Assembly: GCA_003456175.1 (NCBI GenBank)
Contig: DMPB01000087.1
Location: 13,773-33,463, forward strand
Direction: 5' to 3'
Length of the DNA stretch: 19,691 nt
DNA from: Chitinophagaceae bacterium
Lineage (GTDB): Bacteria; Bacteroidota; Bacteroidia; Chitinophagales; Chitinophagaceae
Shown: piece by piece, positions 7,502 through 13,064 of the stretch
How the letters are laid out: each line of letters starts with the position of its first letter
Position numbering within the stretch: the stretch's first letter is position 1
The notes under the pieces: generated by a model
Told to the model about the DNA's origin: nothing
Databases searched by the model: none
What the model saw: only the letters and a program-made list of their open reading frames with translations
Position numbers and translations under genes: made by a program

Positions 7502-8812
7502 ATGCCTTTGCCTAAAGTTGCTGTTATGTGGTTTCGCCGCGATTTGCGTTTGGCCGATAATGCAGCACTCTATCACGCACTACGCAGTGGTTATCCGGTA
7601 GTTCCATTGTTTGTTTTTGATAAGCATATTTTAGATAAGCTCGATGATACTACCGATGCACGTGTAACTTTTATACACCAAGCTATCGAAAGTATGCAAG
7701 CAACGTTGGTAGCTATGGGTAGTAGTATGCAAGTGTATCATACAACACCCGAAGCAGCGTGGGAACAATTAGCCAGTAAATTCAATATTGTTGCGGCATA
7801 TACCAATACCGATTATGAACACTATGCAGTTCAACGCGATGCAGCAATAGCACAGTGGTTGCAAAACAAAGGCGCTGTTTTACATAGCTTTAAAGACCAA
7901 GTAATTTTTGAGAAAAACGAAGTGGTGAAAGACGATGGTAAGCCTTACACCGTTTTCACGCCCTACAGCAAAAAGTGGAAGCTCAAGCTTACGCCATATC
8001 AGTTCAAAGCATATCCAACAGAAAAATATTTTGATGCTTTTTATAAACAATCACCGCAAGAAATACCAGCCTTACGGCAAATGGGTTTCGCACCCACTAC
8101 ATTAAGCTTTCCGCCCCCAAGTGTAGCTAACGATGTGTTGCAGCGTTACAAAGACCAAAGAGATTATCCGGCCATTAAAGGAACCTCGCTGCTGAGCGTG
8201 CATTTGCGTTTTGGTACTATTAGTATTCGTGCATTAGCAAGGCAGGCAGCACCATTAAGTGAAGGTTTTTTAAATGAACTTATTTGGAGAGATTTTTACC
8301 ATCAAATTACGCATCATTTCCCGCATATTGGCGAGGGAAAAGCCTTTCGCAAAGAATACGATGCCATACAATGGCGTAATAACGAAGCCGACTTTGAGGC
8401 TTGGTGCCAAGGCAAAACGGGTTACCCTATTGTAGATGCTGGCATGCGAGAACTTAACACAACAGGGTACATGCACAATCGGGTACGTATGATTGTTGCT
8501 AGCTTTTTAACCAAGCACCTGTTAATAGATTGGCGTTGGGGCGAAGCTTATTTTGCCAAAAAATTACTTGATTTCGATTTTGCAGCCAACAACGGTGGAT
8601 GGCAATGGGCTGCTGGTAGTGGTTGCGATGCTGCACCATACTTTAGAGTGTTTAATCCAACCTTACAAGCACAAAAATTCGATAAAGACGGTAGATATAT
8701 TCGCAAGTGGGTGCCAGAACTAAACAGCTTTAGTTATCCTAAACCAATCGTACAACACGAGGTAGCTCGTAAGCGGGTATTAGAAGCTTATGCTGTTGCA
8801 CTCAAAAAATAA
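7502..8812 (+). CDS. phrB: Deoxyribodipyrimidine photolyase (class I, FAD-dependent)
   Basis: 436 residues with the N-terminal photolyase alpha/beta domain (VMWFRRDLRLADNAAL, residues 8-23) and the C-terminal FAD domain. Visible FAD-domain marks are TSLLSVHLRFG (228-238), TGYPIVDAGMRELNTTGYMH (306-325) and ANNGGWQWAAGSG (362-374). Tryptophans at 291, 344 and 367 align with the W306/W359/W382 electron-transfer chain of the Escherichia coli enzyme. It repairs cyclobutane pyrimidine dimers using blue light. The length and motifs favour a CPD photolyase; a cryptochrome-like signalling role is less likely. The ATG at 7502 is 54 bp after the terminator; I found no exact -7 box. A one-mismatch iterated 12-mer lies within the gene. 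Confidence 0.92.
   Translation: MPLPKVAVMWFRRDLRLADNAALYHALRSGYPVVPLFVFDKHILDKLDDTTDARVTFIHQAIESMQATLVAMGSSMQVYHTTPEAAWEQLASKFNIVAAYTNTDYEHYAVQRDAAIAQWLQNKGAVLHSFKDQVIFEKNEVVKDDGKPYTVFTPYSKKWKLKLTPYQFKAYPTEKYFDAFYKQSPQEIPALRQMGFAPTTLSFPPPSVANDVLQRYKDQRDYPAIKGTSLLSVHLRFGTISIRALARQAAPLSEGFLNELIWRDFYHQITHHFPHIGEGKAFRKEYDAIQWRNNEADFEAWCQGKTGYPIVDAGMRELNTTGYMHNRVRMIVASFLTKHLLIDWRWGEAYFAKKLLDFDFAANNGGWQWAAGSGCDAAPYFRVFNPTLQAQKFDKDGRYIRKWVPELNSFSYPKPIVQHEVARKRVLEAYAVALKK
8070..8081 (-). repeat. Iterated 12-mer, one substitution, inside the photolyase gene
   Basis: CCTTACGGCAAA, read in frame as LRQ within ALRQM, a different frame from the copies in the dipeptidase and TonB receptor genes. Confidence 0.7.
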
Positions 8813-8823
8813 AAGTCGAACGC

Positions 8824-9669
8824 CTATGCAGGTTCTTCTATGAATACAGGATTGTTGTAGCTGCTTTGCGGATGCAGTTGTTGGTACACTTGTATTAAGG
8901 TATGCACGGCTGCTTTGCCTTTTGCACCAACATGATGGCTAAAGTCGTTCACATACAGTTCAATATGTTGCTGCATTACAGTAGGCTCCATAGCTTGTGC
9001 ATAGCACTGTACGTAATTGCTAATATTGGGGTAATTACGCCAACTGTAAGCAATACTTTGTTGTATCAAAGCATTCACCTGTAAGGCAACTGCAAGGGGA
9101 ACGTCTTTACGAACAGCAATACCACCAAGCGGTATGGGCACTTGCAATTGTTGCTCCCATAGGTTGCCTAAATCGCACAATGCTACCAAGCCTTTTTGTT
9201 GATATGTAAAGCGATTTTCGTGAATAATTACACCTGCATCGGCTTCGCCACGTAAGATGGCATCTTCTATATCGTGAAATACGGCAAAGCGTTTTTGTGT
9301 TACTTGTGGGTACGCCCAACTGAATAAAAGGTGAGCTGTAGTATTGGCTCCTGGAATGATAACTGTTTTCGGAGTGGTATTACCATTAGCTGCCAACCAT
9401 GCCGGTGTTGTTACGAGCAAAGGTCCCACGCCCATGCCAAGTGCGCCACCTGCAGGCAACATTTGATATTGCGATGCAATAAGTGGTAATACACCATAGC
9501 TAATTTTTGTAAAAGGTAGTTTGCCCGCCAAAGCCCATTCGTTTAGGGTTTGAACATCTTCTAACACTGGCGAAAAGCGGAGCCCATTGGTTGGGATATC
9601 ACCATTTACGAGTGCATCGAAAATAAAAGTATCGTTAGGGCAGGGGCTATAACCAATTGCAATATTCAT
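8824..9669 (-). CDS. mqnD: 1,4-dihydroxy-6-naphthoate synthase MqnD (futalosine pathway)
   Basis: 281 residues from the ATG at 9669, which directly gives MNIAIGYSPCPNDTFIFDAL, the canonical N-terminus; an ATG five codons upstream (9684) is possible. The periplasmic-binding-protein-like fold with SPCPNDTF is diagnostic of the MqnD branch of the MqnA/MqnD family. Other features are the GGALGMGVGPLLVT and AILRGEADAGVIIHE segments. MqnD converts cyclic dehypoxanthinyl futalosine to 1,4-dihydroxy-6-naphthoate for menaquinone synthesis. It lies about 50 bp downstream of mqnB on the same strand. CAACTTTGC just before the start resembles a -7 box and could give a nearly leaderless transcript in addition to the mqnB transcript; that is speculative. 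Confidence 0.9.
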   Translation of the reverse strand: MNIAIGYSPCPNDTFIFDALVNGDIPTNGLRFSPVLEDVQTLNEWALAGKLPFTKISYGVLPLIASQYQMLPAGGALGMGVGPLLVTTPAWLAANGNTTPKTVIIPGANTTAHLLFSWAYPQVTQKRFAVFHDIEDAILRGEADAGVIIHENRFTYQQKGLVALCDLGNLWEQQLQVPIPLGGIAVRKDVPLAVALQVNALIQQSIAYSWRNYPNISNYVQCYAQAMEPTVMQQHIELYVNDFSHHVGAKGKAAVHTLIQVYQQLHPQSSYNNPVFIEEPA

Positions 9670-9720
9670 ATTGCAAAGTTGCATGAAAGCTGTAGCAACA
9701 TTTGCCGTAACGCGAAAATA

Positions 9721-10392
9721 TTATGACTGTTTTGCTAACTGCGCTAACCATTCTAGTAAGGTATGATTCACCGCTTGTATGGCAGGTGCAATTTGCCATT
9801 GTGTTTTATCTCTCACCCCAACCAAATTGCTGATAGCTCGCAACTGTAAAAATGGAATTTGTAACATGCTGCATACGTAATGCAACGAGGCACCTTCCAT
9901 GCTTTCGATATCGGCACAATAATGGTTTTGCAGTTGCTTTATATGGTTGATATCGGTACTAATTTGTGCCACCGTAGCACCAATTACTGTTGGTAAGTTC
10001 AAAAAATTATATTGTTGTAACCAAGGGTTACTTAATGCCTTCGCTTGAAAAGGCGTTTCGTTCGGAGCCACTAGCTGCAAATCAAACATATCTTTCCATG
10101 TTTGTTGTTCCCAAACACCGGTATCTGCTAAAAATTCATGTGCTACAACTACCACTGTACTGAGCGGTAACCTTGCGGTAAATGTGCCCGCAATGCCTAA
10201 TTGTATTACGATATCGGGCCGAATTCGCAGCATGCTTTGTTGTAAATGAAAGGCAGTGGGTAGCATACCAACGCCAGTTGTTTGGAAAAATACCGCTAGG
10301 GTACCTCCATTATTTGGCTGCATGGATGTTGGTAAAGCGGCAGCGGTAGGCTGCCATTCTGCAGCAGTAGCAGCAGTTACAAGCACTTTCAT
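9721..10392 (-). CDS. mqnB: Futalosine hydrolase MqnB
   Basis: 223 residues of the purine-nucleoside phosphorylase/MTAN fold. GIAGTF (about residues 67-72) and DIESMEGASLHYVC in the C-terminal third, with the nucleoside-binding ME pair, match futalosine hydrolase, which releases hypoxanthine from futalosine. The gene begins MKVLVTAATAAEW, as in Bacteroidota MqnB. It is first in a two-gene unit with mqnD, an independent link to menaquinone synthesis. Upstream on the minus strand TACATTTA, about 17 bases after a TTT run, is a one-mismatch -7 box. A one-mismatch iterated 12-mer lies in the gene and a poorer one (9701-9712) between the two mqn genes. Confidence 0.9.
   Translation of the reverse strand: MKVLVTAATAAEWQPTAAALPTSMQPNNGGTLAVFFQTTGVGMLPTAFHLQQSMLRIRPDIVIQLGIAGTFTARLPLSTVVVVAHEFLADTGVWEQQTWKDMFDLQLVAPNETPFQAKALSNPWLQQYNFLNLPTVIGATVAQISTDINHIKQLQNHYCADIESMEGASLHYVCSMLQIPFLQLRAISNLVGVRDKTQWQIAPAIQAVNHTLLEWLAQLAKQS
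10171..10182 (-). repeat. Iterated 12-mer, one substitution, inside mqnB
   Basis: The coding strand reads TTTACCGCAAGG, encoding FTAR within TFTARL, the opposite sense to the copies in the other genes. Confidence 0.7.
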
Positions 10393-10463
10393 GGTGTAAA
10401 TGTAATAGCGGCTATGTGGAAAAACCTTCAGTAAAAATTAATTTTCCACTTTCAGATAAATGC

Positions 10464-10471
10464 TATCTTTG
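10464..10471 (+). promoter_or_regulatory. Probable -7 box (TATCTTTG) for the small membrane protein gene
   Basis: Exact TAnnTTTG 19 bp before the ATG at 10491, with a T-rich TTTTCC 19 bp further upstream in the -33 position. It decides the start of the small gene, because an upstream in-frame ATG at 10416 would precede the promoter. Confidence 0.6.
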
Positions 10472-10490
10472 TAATTGTATTAGTACCACT

Positions 10491-10646
10491 ATGGGTAGAT
10501 CTCGTAATTTTTTGTTCTTCTTGCTGGGTGTTGCCGTTGGCATATCCCTGGGGTACAATATTTACCATTACAACCGCGACAGATACGGTTATTCAACCGT
10601 GTATCAAGATCATAACCGCGATGTTGTTTGGGTTTATTCTCCATAA
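10491..10646 (+). CDS. Small single-pass membrane protein, 51 residues
   Basis: From the ATG at 10491 the product is 51 residues: a basic start (MGRSRN), one hydrophobic helix at about residues 7-22 (FLFFLLGVAVGISLGY) and a tyrosine- and arginine-rich tail. I recognise no family. It looks real because it is bracketed by an exact -7 box 20 bp upstream and a strong terminator 16 bp downstream, so it forms its own short transcription unit. A longer frame from 10416 starts before the promoter and is less likely. Positive charges flank the N-terminal side, so the C-terminus probably faces the periplasm. Confidence 0.65.
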   Translation: MGRSRNFLFFLLGVAVGISLGYNIYHYNRDRYGYSTVYQDHNRDVVWVYSP

Positions 10647-10661
10647 ATAATACACTTTATA

Positions 10662-10698
10662 AATCAACCCCCGACATATTCGGGGGTTGATTATTTTT
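10662..10698 (+). terminator. Rho-independent terminator of the small membrane protein gene
   Basis: A perfect 13-bp stem (10662-10674 with 10680-10692) containing CCCCC/GGGGG, a 5-nt loop, then ATTTTTG. The T tract coincides with the -7 box of the next gene. Confidence 0.92.
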
Positions 10699-10699
10699 G
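10692..10699 (+). promoter_or_regulatory. Probable -7 box (TATTTTTG) for the first pterin synthase gene
   Basis: Exact TAnnTTTG 23 bp before the ATG at 10723, overlapping the terminator T tract. No -33 box can be named, because that position lies in the GC-rich hairpin, so this is a moderate call. Confidence 0.45.
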
Positions 10700-10722
10700 C
10701 AGCCAATTGAATGTGAGGTTAC

Positions 10723-11130
10723 ATGGTATACTTAACTAGGTTAGAACATTTTAACGCAGCACACAAACTCTACAATCCGAATTGGAGCAAAGAGCAAAAT
10801 GAAGCTGTATTTGGCGTTTGTGCCAACGAAAACTGGCATGGTCACAACTTTGAGCTCTTTGTAACCGTAAAGGGTGAGGTTGATGCTGATACCGGCTTTT
10901 TGATGGATGTAAAGCAGCTAAGCAAACTTATTCAAGAGAAAGTAATCAAACATCTTGACCATAAAAATCTGAACCTAGATGTGCCATTTTTGGCAGGAAA
11001 AATGTGCAGTACCGAAAACTTAGCCATGGGTATTTGGGAACAATTAGTGCCGCATTTGCCCGCTCATGTGCAGTTGCATTGTGTTAAATTATATGAAACG
11101 CCACGTATTTATGTGGAGTATTTCGGGTAG
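10723..11130 (+). CDS. 6-pyruvoyl-tetrahydropterin synthase/QueD-family protein, paralog 1
   Basis: 135 residues of the tunnelling-fold COG0720 family. Zinc ligands are H14 (NAAH) and H39/H41 (HGH); the catalytic cysteine is C33. The motif is C33-A-N-E36-N-W-H-G-H, i.e. CxxExxHGH, which as I recall marks the PTPS-I/III subgroup able to act at the dihydroneopterin aldolase step of folate synthesis as well as in queuosine-type chemistry. Classic QueD has CxxxHGH and animal-type PTPS CxxxxxHGH. The LDHKNLNLD segment and the E of YETPR complete the active site. Substrate is dihydroneopterin triphosphate from FolE, encoded 0.7 kb downstream. I leave the symbol blank because QueD, PTPS-III and PTPS-II roles are not separable by eye. 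Confidence 0.85.
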   Translation: MVYLTRLEHFNAAHKLYNPNWSKEQNEAVFGVCANENWHGHNFELFVTVKGEVDADTGFLMDVKQLSKLIQEKVIKHLDHKNLNLDVPFLAGKMCSTENLAMGIWEQLVPHLPAHVQLHCVKLYETPRIYVEYFG

Positions 11131-11381
11131 TATTTATTTTTACTGTTCAACAAACTTTCATAAATTCATTTACGTAAGTACTTGAGGTACTAACTTGAAC
11201 ATTGTTGTTACATTTGTTTTGCCGAAAGTTTAAACAAAGTGCAACGGTAAGCGTTATTAAACACTATACGTTATATGGTAAGCACACTTCTTACTTATAA
11301 GCGTATACGGATGAAAGTTGACAGCGAAAGTGTGTCGCTCTAGGTAATCGTCCCTTACGGGCAAATGAAGCCCATTTAATT
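11131..11381 (+). promoter_or_regulatory. Leader region upstream of the second pterin synthase gene
   Basis: 251 bp without a gene. It holds an inverted repeat AGTAC-TTGAG-GTACT near 11178-11192, an exact -7 box at 11209-11216 and then about 160 nt to the start codon. The leader can form a CACACTT/AAGTGTG stem (11283-11289 with 11328-11334) around the 8-bp palindrome CGTATACG (11302-11309). Two mutually exclusive hairpins lie just before the gene: CCC/GGG (11352-11361) and GGGC/GCCC (11359-11373). I recognise no known riboswitch class. Confidence 0.35.
11209..11216 (+). promoter_or_regulatory. Possible -7 box (TACATTTG) for the second pterin synthase and folE
   Basis: Exact TAnnTTTG, but 166 nt before the gene; a TTG 24 bp upstream is only a loose -33 match. 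If real, the mRNA has a long structured leader. Confidence 0.4.
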
Positions 11382-11795
11382 ATGAAAAAAGTAGCGGTTT
11401 TTAGGAAAGAACATTTTAATGCGGCACATCGCTTGCATAACCCTGCACTTACCGATGCAGAAAATGCACGTGTATTTGGCAAATGTAATAATGTGCATTA
11501 TCACGGACACAATTACGAACTTATCGTAAAAGTGGTAGGAGATATTGACCCTATTACAGGCTATGTGATTGACATGAAAGTGTTGAGTGATATTATTAAA
11601 ATAGAAGTGCTTGATCGCTTCGACCATAAAAATTTAAACCTCGATGTTCCTGAATTTGCTAGCATAAATCCTACTGCCGAAAATATTGCAGTAGTCATTT
11701 ATGACTTGTTGCGAAAGCAAATACCATCGGAACATTCGTTAAAAATTACTTTGTATGAAACAGAACGGAACTTTGTTGAATACCCCGCTGAATAA
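11382..11795 (+). CDS. 6-pyruvoyl-tetrahydropterin/6-carboxytetrahydropterin synthase family, paralog 2
   Basis: 137 residues, same COG0720 fold as its neighbour 250 bp upstream, with the same DHKNLNLDVP segment but clearly diverged. Zinc ligands H16, H41 and H43; catalytic C35 in C-N-N-V-H-Y-H-G-H. This is CxxxxxHGH spacing without the extra glutamate of paralog 1, the pattern I associate with PTPS-II, the biopterin-forming type, although Bacteroidota proteins like this are usually annotated as 6-carboxytetrahydropterin synthase. The C-terminal YETERNFVEYP matches the family. folE starts four bases after the stop, so paralog 2 and FolE are made together, FolE supplying dihydroneopterin triphosphate. 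Which end product (biopterin-like, queuosine precursor, folate) is formed is unresolved. Confidence 0.87.
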   Translation: MKKVAVFRKEHFNAAHRLHNPALTDAENARVFGKCNNVHYHGHNYELIVKVVGDIDPITGYVIDMKVLSDIIKIEVLDRFDHKNLNLDVPEFASINPTAENIAVVIYDLLRKQIPSEHSLKITLYETERNFVEYPAE

Positions 11796-11799
11796 AGAT

Positions 11800-12474
11800 A
11801 TGATTGAACTAAGTGATTTGCATATTGATGAGATGGGCGATAACCATATTGCTACTTCGGTAGATACACCCATGCGTGCCGATGCGTTTGATTTAAGCGA
11901 CGATGAAAAGGTTGCTGCTATTGAAAAGCATTTTAAAGCTATTATGGATGTACTAGGCCTAGACCTTACCGATGATAGCCTAAAGGGTACGCCACGCCGT
12001 GTTGCGAAAATGTATGTAAAAGAAATATTTAGTGGATTGAACCCTGCTAATAAGCCAGCAATTGCGTTGTTTGAAAACAAATACAAATACAACGAAATGT
12101 TGGTTGAAAAAAATATTAGCTTTTACAGTAACTGCGAGCACCACTTTGTACCCATTTATGGTAAGGCGCACGTTGCCTACATTAGTAACGGTAAAGTGAT
12201 TGGCTTGAGCAAGTTGAATCGTTTGGTTGAATTTTATGCTAAACGCCCGCAAGTGCAAGAACGTTTAACAGTACAAATCGGAAGAGACTTGCAAGCGATA
12301 TTGGATACTGAAGATGTAGCCGTAATTATTGATGCCAAACACCTTTGCGTAGCAAGCCGTGGCGTTGAAGATGATACTAGTAGCACCGTAACAAGCTATT
12401 ACGGTGGTAAGTTTAAAGAGGAGGCAACTCGTAACGAATTATTACGATACATTGATTTAAAAACGGACATGTAG
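11800..12474 (+). CDS. folE: GTP cyclohydrolase I FolE
   Basis: 224 residues from the ATG at 11800, four bases after the previous stop; a frame starting at 11755 would overlap paralog 2 by 41 bp and adds only a translation of that gene's end. Zinc ligands C112 and H115 (NCEHHF) and C183 (HLCVASRG) match C110, H113 and C181 of the Escherichia coli enzyme. GKAHVAYI and GLSKLNRLVEFYAKRPQVQERLT are the substrate-pocket and core segments. The enzyme opens GTP to dihydroneopterin triphosphate, the shared precursor of folate, biopterin and queuosine. It ends the pterin module and is closed by a strong terminator. Confidence 0.95.
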   Translation: MIELSDLHIDEMGDNHIATSVDTPMRADAFDLSDDEKVAAIEKHFKAIMDVLGLDLTDDSLKGTPRRVAKMYVKEIFSGLNPANKPAIALFENKYKYNEMLVEKNISFYSNCEHHFVPIYGKAHVAYISNGKVIGLSKLNRLVEFYAKRPQVQERLTVQIGRDLQAILDTEDVAVIIDAKHLCVASRGVEDDTSSTVTSYYGGKFKEEATRNELLRYIDLKTDM

Positions 12475-12492
12475 TATCGCAATACTACCAAC

Positions 12493-12524
12493 AAAAAGCA
12501 CCGCTTTTGAGCGGTGCTTTTTTT
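12493..12524 (+). terminator. Rho-independent terminator after folE, probably bidirectional
   Basis: 13-bp stem (12493-12505 with 12510-12522), 4-nt TTTG loop, T7 tract. The A tract on the left makes it usable on the minus strand for the convergent lipoprotein gene too. Confidence 0.92.
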
Positions 12525-12534
12525 ATATTAATTA

Positions 12535-12546
12535 CCTTACGGTAAA
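12535..12546 (-). repeat. Iterated 12-mer, exact copy
   Basis: Lies between two convergent genes, 10 bp after the terminator; the minus strand reads ACATTTACCGTAAGGTAA, close to the extended consensus. Confidence 0.85.
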
Positions 12547-12562
12547 TGTTGATAGTACCTAC

Positions 12563-12991
12563 TTACTCTTCAACAACTTCGGCTTGCATAATACTTAAAG
12601 CAACGCTATCGGTGCCTTTAGGTGTACCATATTTCAGTTTAATTTTTTCTTTGTCGCCCGGTGCTATAGTTGCATCAATTATATCTTCATGGTTTTCAAC
12701 CAATTGGCCTTCTTTGTAGTAAAGTGATTTGATACGAATGTTTTTATAGCTTACTACAGAAGCGGTATTCACTAAATAAGCCTTTACAACAGTTTGTCCC
12801 CAAAAGTTCTTTTTATCTTTCTCATTCTCAATTTTTAAAAACTTCTTGGGCTGCTTTTTTTCTTTCTCCACTAAAGTTTCTTTCGCTGATTGATAATTAC
12901 TATCTACACTATTGCTATTACTGTCGGAGGTATCGTTGTTATTACACGCAACAGCTAATAATGCAAATAGGATATACATAAGTTTTTTCAT
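12563..12991 (-). CDS. Lipoprotein, possibly with an FxLYD-like beta domain
   Basis: 142 residues. The signal peptide ends in lipobox AVAC with C16. A low-complexity N/S/D linker and a lysine/glutamate-rich stretch (about residues 35-62) precede a compact beta domain in which VKAYLVNTASVVSYKNIRI, then IKSLYYKEG and IAPGDKEKIKLKY, resemble the FxLYD type of Ig-like domain found in exported proteins. The function is unknown. It follows the MuiA-like gene on the same strand but is separated from it by a terminator hairpin, so it is probably its own unit. Confidence 0.7.
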   Translation of the reverse strand: MKKLMYILFALLAVACNNNDTSDSNSNSVDSNYQSAKETLVEKEKKQPKKFLKIENEKDKKNFWGQTVVKAYLVNTASVVSYKNIRIKSLYYKEGQLVENHEDIIDATIAPGDKEKIKLKYGTPKGTDSVALSIMQAEVVEE

Positions 12992-13015
12992 GATACAATA
13001 TTATGATGCAAAATA

Positions 13016-13045
13016 AAGCCACTTACGTAAATAAATAAGTGGCTT
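13016..13045 (-). terminator. Terminator of the MuiA-like gene
   Basis: A 10-bp stem (13016-13025 with 13036-13045, core GCCACTTA/TAAGTGGC) with a 10-nt loop. On the minus strand it is followed by TATTTTG. It lies about 20 bp after the stop of the DUF4139 gene. Confidence 0.65.
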
Positions 13046-13064
13046 AGTTGCTATTACCTGTAGT

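Noticed and set aside
9701..9712. TTTGCCGTAACG between mqnB and mqnD as a further motif copy
   Set aside because: Two substitutions; kept only as a possible degenerate copy and not counted.
10416..10490. N-terminal extension of the 51-residue protein to an upstream ATG
   Set aside because: The extension lies before the -7 box at 10464 and would put the membrane helix internally; the shorter form fits promoter and topology.
11352..11365. CCCTTACGGGCAAA in the leader as a motif copy
   Set aside because: Requires an insertion relative to the 12-mer, so not counted in the tally.
11755..11799. Upstream start for folE overlapping the second pterin synthase gene
   Set aside because: The extra 15 residues are the out-of-frame reading of the neighbour's C-terminus; the ATG at 11800 gives a normal-length FolE.
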